Assembly: GCA_030268105.1 (NCBI GenBank)
Contig: BSDZ01000086.1
Span: 3,364,501 to 3,428,500, forward strand
DNA: 64,000 nucleotides
From: Volvox africanus
Taxonomy: Eukaryota; Chlorophyta; Chlorophyceae; Chlamydomonadales; Volvocaceae
Direction of reading: 5' to 3'
The position numbers and the translations under genes were made by a program. Positions 47,517-58,424 of this stretch are shown one piece after another (the first letter of the stretch is position 1; every line of letters starts with the position of its first letter). Under the pieces are notes generated by a model that was not told the DNA's origin, ran no database searches, and saw nothing but the letters and a program-made list of their open reading frames with translations.

Positions 47517-50500
47517 TCAAAACACGAAACGCGACGGCCGCACTAGCATCTGTCCTACGCTATCATCAGTGGCCGCACCACCAGCCTCCCTGCCCTTATG
47601 CCTGGAATCCTCAGGGGTCTCACCTCGCCGTCCCTGTAGCTGCGGACGCACAAGCGGCCCCTGCTTCACCTCCTCCTTCTCCCCTTCCACTCCTCCCTTC
47701 AGTTGCCCCTGGTCCTGCTGCTTATGCCGTTGCGCGGACGGTACATTTGCCGCGCCATGCCCCCAGTTCCAATGGGGCACCGCCACCGACTCGCCGTCGT
47801 TCCCTAGGCGACTGGTTTCATGCGCCCGAATCCCCTGTTGCCCCTCGAGCATCGTCGTCTGCTGCTGCGCTTGCTGCTGTTCTATCTGCTGCCGCTCCTG
47901 CTGATGTTGCTGCTGCACCAGCAGCCCTTGAGCACTCGCACCGTTTGCACCGGCAGCTGTCGCTCCCGGCCTGAAGTCCATCAATCGATACGCCTCCCGC
48001 ACCTTGTTGCGGACGCGCATGTCCAGTTGACCGCGATAATCGTCCAGTTGGGCATGGAAGGAAGCCAGCCAGGAGTCCTGAGGGGACCGAAACCACGCAA
48101 AGAGGATGCAACAGGTGTTTCAGCCACTAGACACCCACAGACTTTGACAGCGACGTTATGTAATGCACCGTAATCCTGTCCTGATGCAGAGCTACACAAA
48201 ATTGGCCAGCTATTGTATTTTCCTCTCCACTTTCCCGCTAGGGTCAGATTGGGTGGTTCCCAAGCTAGTACGGACTTATCGGTGAATCCTTGCGTGTTAC
48301 TTAGCGAACTGGTCATGCACTGCGCGGCAAGGCCGTGAAACATCCCTTGTACAGCAAACGCACCCATTGCCTAATGGTCCACTTTCCATCAACGCATATC
48401 GCACGGTCCCCAACACATGGGGCAAGGGGGGAATGGTGATCCCCGACCTTTCAACCTGCGTAGGCTAATACGTCACTGCTTGTGGTGTGCGATGCCTAAA
48501 CTATATTCACGAGCGACAATGCCCCTCCTTACCGGCGGTCGGCAGCCCATGACCGCCAGCGCGTGGATTGTTAACGCTAGGGATTGAGGTGGAAACCATC
48601 GCAGCCGCGCTCGTACGTACGGCAGTATGGCATCTAGCCACTCAGCCTCCGGCCGCTGGCCCATTTGTGCCAGGCCGTACAGCACTGTCGACAGCGCCTG
48701 GGGCCGTAACTCCGGTAGCAGCCGTGCGATTGCATCGTACAGGTGCCGTACCCACTCCTGCCCCGGCGAGTATTGCAGCCGCGCCATCGCCCATACCAGA
48801 TTGGACAGTTCCTGTTCGGGGAACGCTGCGAGACGGGGAAGACTGTAGCGCTCGACGACGGGCAGTAGCTGAGGGCAGTAGCCTGCCGGCGGCAGGCGGA
48901 GAGTGGCGAGTGCCCACAAAGACATGGACACGTCAGCCGGCACGCAAGCCGGTCGGTGAGAGGATTCCCCATTGGACGCCCCTCCAGTCCCGTGGGATGA
49001 CAGGGGAGAGGAGGCAAATGTGGTTTCGGAATTCCATTCCCTGCTGGGTTGGTGAACTTGCTGCTGCTGTGGCGGTGAACGTGGCGACGGCAACAGCTGT
49101 CCAGGATGATCGTTCAAACCTTGCTGGTTGCCGTACAGCTCCAGCACTGTCAGGTCGTCCCATGGCAGCTGACGGCCTAGTTCCCTGACTTCCAGATAAT
49201 TAACGGCAGCCGGGTCCCGGCTGTGATGGCCGTCGGGACATCGATTTTCAAGCTGCTGCTCCTTAGTCCCGACCCAGCCTGCTCTCGCAGACCCGTGGTC
49301 GAGCCCATTGCCAATCAAAATGTTAGCTTTGAGTGGCGCGTCGTCGTTGGAGGAGTACTGTACTGCCGCCGAGACCACAACCGACTGCTGCGGCAACAGG
49401 CCATCGTCGTATCCCGTCAGCTGCACCAGCCTGTTGCAAAGAGCCGCCAAGACGTCCGGCGGTGGTGTACAGCGTAACCGGCCAAAGCTATGTAGCACCA
49501 AGCTCACTCCCTGTGGCGTCAGCTCCGAGATCACCGGAAGCAGTGCGGAGCAGTATGACATACACCAGTCACCACGTACGGTCTTCATGCCGCAATTCGC
49601 GACAGACCACAGCAACTGAGACATGTCTTGGCCTTTATACGGGAGGGAGGACGAGGCGGCGGCGCCAATGGCGACCCCCGACCCCCATTCCCTCTCACCC
49701 TTGTGGCTGCCGCTTGGGCCGCTGCTACTACTACTGCGACTGCTGACCCTGTAATGATATGCGCTTCGTCTGGAATGAGCGGAGAAGCGTTTCCGGGCCT
49801 CATTCATCAAAATGAGGTAGAACTGCTTGTCCAGTGGGTGTCGTAACCTGCAGCAATAGCAACGGACCGTCCTGACACAGCGCGGACTTCAAGGGACGAA
49901 CATGCCCGGGTTCAATGGGCAAGGACGAGAAGCAAGTATTGTAGAGAGCCAAAATGAGTCAGGGGAACTCAACTCGATCGATCCCATTTCTTACCACGGC
50001 ACCTATTTCCCAGGTTGCTGCTGATGCGGCCCTCATCCCCTTTCCCTCGCAAGTCAGGATGCCGCTGCATCAAGCCTCACTAGGTGCGCCAGTCTCACTA
50101 CATGTGGCCGTCTTAGAGAACATATACCTGACGAGCGCATAGAATATCGTGGCCAGCTCTCGCAGGGTGGTCCCTGGGGAAGGCGCCAGGTGGGCTGCAA
50201 GGCGTGCAAGCCAATCGACCATGGAGGCTAGTGCTCGCGCCTCCGCTGCAGTCCGCGGCACCGATACCACTGCCAGAAGCTGCCAAGTGCGCAGCAACGC
50301 CGTGGCCACGTGCTGTGGGGTCAGCGGCAGCGCCGACACGGGCACACCCAGATCCACCGGGTCTTGCAGCCCCGGTGCGACCGCAGCAGTGGCGACTGCA
50401 TCTGCCGCCGCGATAGATGCATCTGTGGCAGTGCCGCTAATGCCACTTGAAGATCTGCGACGCCGTGACCGCTGCAGCCTGGCGCTTCGTTGCAAGAAAG

Positions 50501-52147
50501 GTCGCATGCGTTCCTGATTGTCACCCCTGTTGTGCCGCTCCCGGTGCTCGGCCAGCAGCGTGATGAGGTCTTGCCAGTGAGTGGCACATGTAATCCGTAC
50601 AGTCAACCGGAGGTCATCTTCCGTGGGATTGCGAGGTAGCAGCGCAGCCTGTTGCAGACGCGCGCGGACACGGAGAGCTCGATGCTCCACAGCCGTGGGT
50701 GCTCGCGGCCGTTGTGGCTTTGCTGCAGCGGGCGCAGCACGTTGCCCACTTACAGAAGTGCTCTTCCTCTTGTCCTTCTTAGTGCTAGTGCTGTCGGTCG
50801 TGCTGCTGGGAACAGTGAGGCTTGTGGCTGAACTGCCAATCATGCCTTGACCTTCTGCTATAGAAATTGCAGCTGCGACTGTTGTTGCTAAGGTTCTCCC
50901 TGGCTCTGGTGCGGGTGACGTAACCGTGTCTAATGTGGCCACTGGGCTGCAATTTGACCTAGGTGATGGTTTCGGAGCTGCACAGCCCTGCTCCGCTCCA
51001 TGTATCCCGCGGCGGGTTACACGTCGTCGCCGCGAGGTGACGTCGCCCACTAGTCCCGGGCCAACCGCTGCGACGGGCTGCCTGTCGCTTGTGCTCACAA
51101 CCCCGGCAGTACGGCTTGCCGCATCCAGGTAAGGGGGCAGTTCCTCTCCAACTGGCACAATGTCGATAACGTGCCCTGCTTCAAGTGCACCCTGGCCCCA
51201 TGGCGTTTGGGGTGGATATGGTAGTAATATGGCCTCCTGCTGTAGCAGTGGTGATGATGGCGCTGGTGTGGAGGGTGCTTGCGCATGCACACCACCGTGG
51301 TGCAATAAGGTGCATGGGTTCCGGGACGTATTTGCAGCGGTAAAAATTACTGGTGCGGCCTGCTCTGCGGCCTGTGCCTCTGGCTGCAAGCAAATCTTGG
51401 TGCCGCCGACCAAGGTCTCCGCAATCAGGAGAGCTCCAACCGCGTTGGTCCCTGGCGACCGTTCCACAGAGTGCTGCTGCTGCCCTGGCAGGATGCCATG
51501 TTTATCGCTCTTATCCTGCTGCACAAAAACTTGATGCTCTTGCCGCAATAACTCTGGCGGATGCAGCACGAAGTGCGCATCCGCGCTTAAGCATGACATA
51601 TGTAGGCCCGAACGCGGGCTCGCGGCAGGTGCAGCAACCCGCCCTGCCACTGTACTCAGAATTTCAGAACCCCTGCCATTGCCGGTCAAGCAATCTCTTG
51701 TAGTTGAGGTTTCGTGCACATGCAGCAGGTCCACGGATGCACCGTTGAGGATACCGGAAGCGTTGGCCTCCTGTTGTTGGTGACCTCGTGCACTGATTTG
51801 TGGTTCAAAGTGCTCATGCGCTGACCGTCGCGAGGCCTCCTTGCTTCTTGTGAATTGTGAGCCAACCTACGCAAACAGCAGAAGTACTATGAGATCTTCC
51901 CCCAAGATCTGTATTATCCATTACAGTTAACCAAAAGAACAATCTCACAAAGCCATAGAACTCATTCACAGGTCAGCAGTCGCCTGCTTGCAGCCGGCTT
52001 ATCGCGTAACATTGGGTTCCATACATGCAAAAGAAGGCTTGATAAATAGGTGGATGCATTCGGCATAATAAAAGCACGAAATCTCCGCCGATACGCACTT
52101 CTTGATACGTCGTCGCAAACGACCGCGCTGGCGCTGCTCCGCAACAT
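47517..52147 (-). CDS. Octotricopeptide-repeat (OPR) organelle RNA-binding protein (4 exons)
   Basis: Exons 52147-52025, 51866-50128, 49847-48533 and 48077-47517 join in phase to 1245 codons plus stop. The first 41 residues (MLRSSASAVVCDDVSRSAYR) are basic and Ser-rich, typical of chloroplast or mitochondrial import. Exon 2 is mostly low-complexity and then helical. OPR-type repeats lie in exon 3 at about 48930-48540: successive helical units with motifs such as SMSLWALATLRLPP, QELSNLVWAMARLQYSP, QALSTVLYGLAQMGQRP and SLALTIHALAVMGCRPP. Known family: OPR proteins bind single RNAs in chloroplasts or mitochondria and control their stability, splicing or translation. The C-terminus is Gln-rich and hydrophilic, with no RAP domain visible. 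The target RNA cannot be predicted. A 92-base piece of exon 2 is duplicated at 55478-55569. Confidence 0.86.
50897..50988 (+). repeat. 92-base perfect repeat, copy 1 (in the OPR coding region)
   Basis: This segment is identical, base for base and in the same orientation, to 55478-55569. Here it lies inside exon 2 of the minus-strand OPR gene, encoding on the minus strand a low-complexity linker (PKPSPRSNCSPVATLDTV). The length is not a multiple of three. Confidence 0.95.
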
Positions 52148-52614
52148 AATCGGTCAAGATGGGAGCCGCGAAATTGAAGGTGACGATTTGAAAGCGCTGT
52201 GCAGCTCCCCATGCCTTGCACACCCTTTCTCAACGGGCTACCGCTTGAACCTATCCCGCATTGCAGTTTTCCTACGGTTCGCGTATTTTTATCAGTAGAT
52301 TCCAAGGATCGGTCAGGATGACATCCTCATAATAGATTGGAACTATGTTCACTGTGCCCAAATGCCAGGATCTATGCGGTACGGCGGAGAGGTGAAAAGC
52401 ACCAGCATAAAATGTTACGTACGCATCATGCATACATTGTATACGTGATCAAACTATTTTCTTTCAGTTAAAATTGAACGATTTCGACGCCCATACTTGA
52501 AGGTTATCGGCCTTATTGCTGCAAGTCAAGGGTTGAACTCATATTGTTGCTTTGTGTGAAAATACAACACTTACACCATCAAGCTTAACCTGCCCCACCT
52601 TTGGGACTTAAAAA
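52148..52614. promoter_or_regulatory. Possible shared promoter of the OPR and SelW-like genes
   Basis: The 467 bases between the divergent start codons at 52147 and 52615 must hold both promoters and both 5' untranslated regions. The sequence is AT-rich with no clear TATA box. Shared regulation is inferred from spacing only. Confidence 0.3.
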
Positions 52615-53322
52615 ATGCGACGAGCGTTGGGGGCGCTCGGTACCCTCGTGGCTGCAACCGTTAGACGTTATCCTCAGACGGTAACTTTTGATTGCTTTTC
52701 ATGCACAATTTCTGGCTTATGCAGCCAAAGGTTGACGTCGGAGGCGCTCGCAGGTGTGCGAGCGGGAACAGTATGCACCCGAAAGAATGCCCATGGCATA
52801 CACTTGTCCTGAGGATATTTTAAGCAATTGGCAAGCTGGTGTGCCCAAGTTGAAGGATGCAGGGGATGTGCTATTCACAAACTGTCCCAACCGCTAACCT
52901 AGCCATGGACATTTTGCAATGCGGATTTCCTGATCGCAGGATCTCTGAGAAATTCCACGTTGCAGTCAACCGAACGACATCTGGTGCCTTTTGGCAACAG
53001 CAGCTTTCGCCTGTATGCATGACGCGCTGGCCTGGACCGTGCTCCGCCTAAGGTGGTTTATATCGAGTACGATCCCGATAATGTTGACGCGTTCATTACT
53101 ATGGCAGACGTAATAGAAGCAGCATTTCCCGGCGTTGTTGTGGAAGGGAACCTTGAGAGTGATGGACGGCCTGGGGCTTTCGAGATTTCAACGGAGGATG
53201 GAATCCGTATCTTCAGCAGGCTCGAAAGCAGGGTGGATCCCAGCGAAGACTTGGTAGTGTCCCGAATCGCGAACCGCATCGAGCTTGGGAAAGGAGGATC
53301 CTCTGAGGACATGTGCGGATAA
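52615..53322 (+). CDS. SelW/Rdx-family thioredoxin-fold protein lacking CxxC/U
   Basis: Exon 2, 53053-53322, encodes about 89 residues that match the Rdx family (SelW, SelT, SelH type): a first strand VVYIEYD, a helix ending EAAFPGVVVEGN, then the hallmark RPGAFEISTEDGIRIFSRLE and a final helix VVSRIANRI. Exon 1, 52615-52680, starts MRRALGALGTLVAATVRRYP, a likely mitochondrial presequence, and joins in phase through a GTAACT donor and a CTAAG acceptor; both sites are weak. Known family: Rdx proteins carry CxxC or CxxU directly after the first strand (EYCxxC). Here the matching positions read EYDPDN, so both redox residues are missing and no in-frame TGA could supply selenocysteine. A redox-dead, binding-only role is inferred. 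A different exon 1 is possible. Confidence 0.66.
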
Positions 53323-54487
53323 TTCCTTGTTGTGTCAAGGGGATAGTTCAGTGCGGGATTACATAATTATTACAGGAATCATACGTCCGTGCGTAGCGAC
53401 AACCATCTATTATTATTCCGTGCATGAGGAAGGTGCAAGGACAGCCCTGCCGTGATGCAGCCGTTCGGGCCAGTGATGTGTGTCATTTCCTGCATAAAAC
53501 CGCTCCCAGCGGTGTGCGGATGCGCGGATGTTGCCCCGGTTGCACGCTTGCTAAATTGTAATTTGCGACCTTCCACAACCCGCGCACGAATCTTACTGCC
53601 AAAATGGTGGAGAGTGGCGAACCGCTCATACCGAATACAGACTGAAACCCCTATCCTCTGCAGAAAGAAAACCGATGTCAAAGCGTCTCTCCTTCATACT
53701 GCCTTCCCCATTCTTCCCCCAAGGCATGATCTCCACTTGTGAGACAGATACGCTCCCACGCGACATAACCAACCACCGCACTCCCAGCACGCAAGGCTCG
53801 ATGGTATTAGTGATGTGCTGCACCTTGTGGAATCGGACCTCCTAGAGCCTACAATCAAAATAAGGGAACCGTATGATCCATTAAAAAGATATGTTCTAAC
53901 ATTCGCCCTCAACGACTCACCTTTTCCTCTGCTTCTCGTTGTTTCAACTCGTCATAAGCTGCAAGATTTCTGCATTTTGATTTCAATTTACGCAGAAAGT
54001 TGTAAAATGAGTCGCGTTCTAACTGCGCATAGTGACACGTTCAATCATATGGTGGAAAGATCGGCATAACGCACCTCTCGACGAATCCGTCCATGCGGCT
54101 ACGAATAATGAAGGGCGTAACAGTGACCCATGCAGCCGCGGCTGCGAAGGCTGTGGCGAGGTTACGGATGAGACCCATAGTCCGAACTCTATGATACAAT
54201 CTGAATACGCAAGTAATTTCAACCTACACAACCATGTTGATTATGCTAAGTTTGACGCAAAAGAGTCCACCTGCGAAAATGGATGCCGTATACTTGTACG
54301 TCGGGCAGTGGTCTTATCGTTCATCGACGGCATGGAAGTCACCTACCCAGGAGTAACGTCTGTTTAATTTCTACAATCGGATTGGCTTAGGTTTTGTCCT
54401 CTATTGGTCAGGAAAGCCATTTGATGCCTGAACGGTCCTCGGGTCACTGCGTAAGCGAACTACTAGTTGTTCACAACCCGGAGGCTC
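53323..54487. other. Intergenic DNA with one orphan open frame
   Basis: Plus-strand 54032-54367 is open for 111 codons without an ATG start. It encodes an Asp/Glu/Asn/Cys-rich peptide (DPCSRGCEGCGEVTDETHSP). No family or splice context supports it as a gene. A TGTAA at about 53567 may serve the SelW-like gene. The remainder shows nothing clear. Confidence 0.3.
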
Positions 54488-57400
54488 ATGGCCACACCAC
54501 AGCCTTGTAGATCTTTGGTGCTTCTTGTAGATGCTCTTCACGCCTCCGCAGCATCAACCTTGCGCCTTGCGCTGATTCGCTTTTCCAACCTGCTGGCCCT
54601 GGGGACTGCTTCCACCGATCGACCCACGGATGTGGGCCTAGCTCTTATTCTGCGCTCAGGAACGAGCGTACAGCTCCAGGCAAGAATTTTGCGATTACAC
54701 TTGTATGCATCGCGGGCTTCTCCTCCATACCCGCCCAAGCGTCAATTGTCAAGGGGCACAAGTCATTTTTCACATTTGATCGCCCTGCTGCTTGTCTTCA
54801 TTTTATTCTTCATTGCCTTTTAGCTCATTATCACAGTTTGGTTGTTACTTCCCCTCTGAGCCCCATGGTTTGTCCCCATTGCGAGGGCTGCTGCGTTCTG
54901 TGGGCATATAAGGCCCAAACCGGGTCCTACATTTTGGAAATGCTTTCTTCCGAGCACAGGCTTCTACCTGGGCTTCCATTCCCAAGCCCGCGACTAAAAT
55001 GTATCCTGTGAGCGTGTGTGCAGGTGGTGTATAAGCCATCCCGCTTCATGCTTCGGGACTTCCAGGCCGCCGTACATCGGATCCGGGAGAACGAGGCGTG
55101 GGCCAGTCCAGACACGCGCAAACTTGGTACGGAGGAGGGAAGGGTTTTAGAGCAAGTCGCAATTGATTGGCCGCCGGGAGGATGAGGATTAGCGGTGAAG
55201 ATGTTTCCCCCGTGTTAACAAATAGGAATCCCCAAAGTTTGTGATGCGTGTGAGTGATTCGTGGTCGGCACGTGTCGCTCCGCGTCCTGTGTTAGAAAGT
55301 TGAAAAGCGACAAAAAGGTTGGAAAAGGCGTACGCACTCCATCCTTCTGCGACCACCTTAGCAGACCACGACACAGCTTCGGAAGGCACCCGAACAAGGA
55401 CCAACAGTATTGTTAAATTGTGCATATTATAGACTGCCGAATCATCAGGCAGCTAATGGCCCCTCGTGCTGGCACTTTCCCTGGCTCTGGTGCGGGTGAC
55501 GTAACCGTGTCTAATGTGGCCACTGGGCTGCAATTTGACCTAGGTGATGGTTTCGGAGCTGCACAGCCCCGCGCTGATGCACAGCAGTTTCCAGAAGGGA
55601 ACGAAATTACAGCTGCATGGCAGATTGGGGTTGTCGCACACAGGCACTAAAAGCCTTACCACCGCCAGCCCCCTCTCCCTCGCGGCTGCCCTTGCCCGCA
55701 GTTCTGGCTCTTCGGTCTCTGGTGCAGCACCTGGCAGCCGCTGCGGGCGGTGGAGCGGGTGACCCGGGCCTTGTCCCCGGTGTCCAGGTTCTGCAGGCGG
55801 CGGGTATCATGCGGGTGGTGGTGGTGGCGCATTGCTTCAAGCCCCCGGCTGGGGGCCTGTTGATGAAAGTCCTGGATGTGAGACTGGGTTGCTTGGGGTG
55901 TTGATGCTCGTCTTGGTGATGATGGTGGGGGAGGGTGGAAGATCCTGTCTGAGAGCGCGGGTTTTGGGTTGGCGGTAAAACGCGATTCAATGCATGCAAA
56001 GTTGTCGGTGGCCATTACATTAGATTGACGGAATGTGATTTTTCTTTTGTTGTTTTTGGCGGAGGTGGGACGCGATGGTGGACTGGTCGCTGCAAGCCGC
56101 CGATATGTACGACTTATCCGACCCGTATGGCGCTATGAGCGCCTCGTGAACACCTCCATGATGACACTTAATGACGGTGTCGACGCAACGATCTCACCGA
56201 TACATCATATCGCTGTCCCTGCCTGCCACAGTCGTTTCCTAGAGCCGCATTCGTCCGTACACCTTCTCTGCACAGGAGGCGGCTCAAAACCTAGTGAGCG
56301 TCAGCTTTCTCAGCCTCAATACGGAGCATTCCCTGGAGTTGTTCCGGTGGGTGGCGGACACGTGCAGTGGGCGGGGTTAGGAAAGGAAAGCCCCTTCTGC
56401 AACGAAAGGGTGGGGGGGGGGAGCGCGAGGGAGAACGACGGGGACGCGAGCGCGAAGGGGCTGGGAGGGGGGTCCAGTGGACAAGCAGCGCGTCGTAGTT
56501 TGGATGCGTTGGGTGTTAACATTGGACCCGGGATTTAAGGTCGGGGAGATGCGCCATGTGTGATGCAGCTCCTGCCAGTACCCCATTGAGGGCGGCTCCA
56601 AGTGATGCCGACTCGAATGAAGGCTAATGGGTCCGGGCAGACAACATCCATATCAGCGACGTCGTCAAATAATTCATTTCCTATTTTGCCACCGCATCGG
56701 CTAATCGATCGCCATGTATGCGTGGCATCACCGTACACGCAATGAACGCAACATCCGACGAAGCCTGGGTCCGGCGACGGCGACGGCGATCCCATCCGCG
56801 GCGCTCCCAGACATGAAGCCCGGCGAGGTCAGTACGGCGGGTGTTGGCAGCGGCAACGCTGGCGGCAGCGCCGATATAACCAGCGGCGGCTGTGACTCGG
56901 CGGCGTGTGAGGCGGCAGCGGGCGCTGTCGCAGCTGCTTTCAGCCAGCTGATTACGCCGCGGGAGAATGCAGAACATCTGACCATTACTGCCGGTGAGAC
57001 TAGGAAGGTTGTACTGCAACTCTGCCGGGGCTTATGAATGGCGTGGCTTCCCAGTAAGCCTCGTTGCCCAATATGTAAACAATAAATATATTTATTTTAA
57101 ACAATATACAAATAATATGCTTTCTAGGCCACGGCCCACCTATCCTCGTTATGCGAACGGACCTTCACATTAGCGCAGCCCTCGGTCATTAACGCCGCTG
57201 TACGGCGTTCCCCGCGCCCCGGCCACCCCGGGTAGACCCCGTGGCCTTGGAACACATGTACAACAGCTGGGCGCAACAGCTCCTACAGCCGCTATCGCCG
57301 CCTGAGCTACTGCTGGTGCTGCCGTCAGAGGATGCTAGCGGCGAAGGCTGCGGCGGAGGCACTGAAGCCAGTGCCGTCGGCGGAGTCACCGGTCAAGGGC

Positions 57401-58379
57401 AGCGCCTCGTGCGGTGCGTACTGACAAGTCAATTGTCCTACCTAAACCCGCGGATCACAGCATGTCCTCTGTGCGCCTGTCATGGATTGCCAACTCGGCC
57501 CCTGCCGTCTCACGGTACGATGTACGGCGAATACGGGTGGCGGAGGGGGGATAAGGCATAGACAGGGGTCTGACACGCTGTCACGTCTCACGGCGGTGAC
57601 AACACACGCTTTAGGACCCATGGGTCTGTCGGCCGACGCAGATTTTCTGGTGTGTGTGTGACGTGGGACGGCTGCCTTAATCTCCCTCTCGGATCATACG
57701 TATAAGAGGCAGGGGGCTTGCCCGATCTGCAGCTGGAAGGGGAATTCCACAAAAGCCCTGAGGGGAGGGGAGGGGAGGGGAGGAGGGAATAAACGAGGCA
57801 TGATGCCGCTGTAGACGCTGCTGTAAAGCATGGCTAACCGCGAGGGGGGAGGACGGAGGAAGGGAGGGGAGTCAGAGCAGGGTGTACCAATCTATTACGT
57901 TTGAAGTGGCAACGGTGGGGCTCATCGGTTGGTTGAACTCCGTTTCCTCAAATGCGTACGGCACGGGTACACGGGACATCACCCACCTACGTCCCCATAT
58001 AATACTTGCTCCACGTATATACCCCGGGGGGCCGCAGGGCCACCGGCAGGCTACTGCCAAATCGATCCCGGCGTGCTACTGCCGCTTCACGCCACAACCG
58101 TTGACCCGCTGACCGCCCGCTTAGCGCCGGGTCAGGAGCTGCGGCTGTCCGGCCGACAGGTTGCCCCGCCGCCGGTGCGTAGTGGCGTGGTGCTGGGGTG
58201 GTGGCAGTGTGTTGTGAAAGTCATGAGGCTGTTCGGCGATGTATGCGATAACCCTGGGCATCACCATCCGCATATGGGAGCGGTAAGCATTCCATTAACG
58301 AAACGAGCTCATGATGGGAGTGTGAGGAAATGACGGAGGTGCTAGCCGCCACTCGCCTAAGGGACCGATAAAGCTAGCT

Positions 58380-58424
<45 letters not shown>

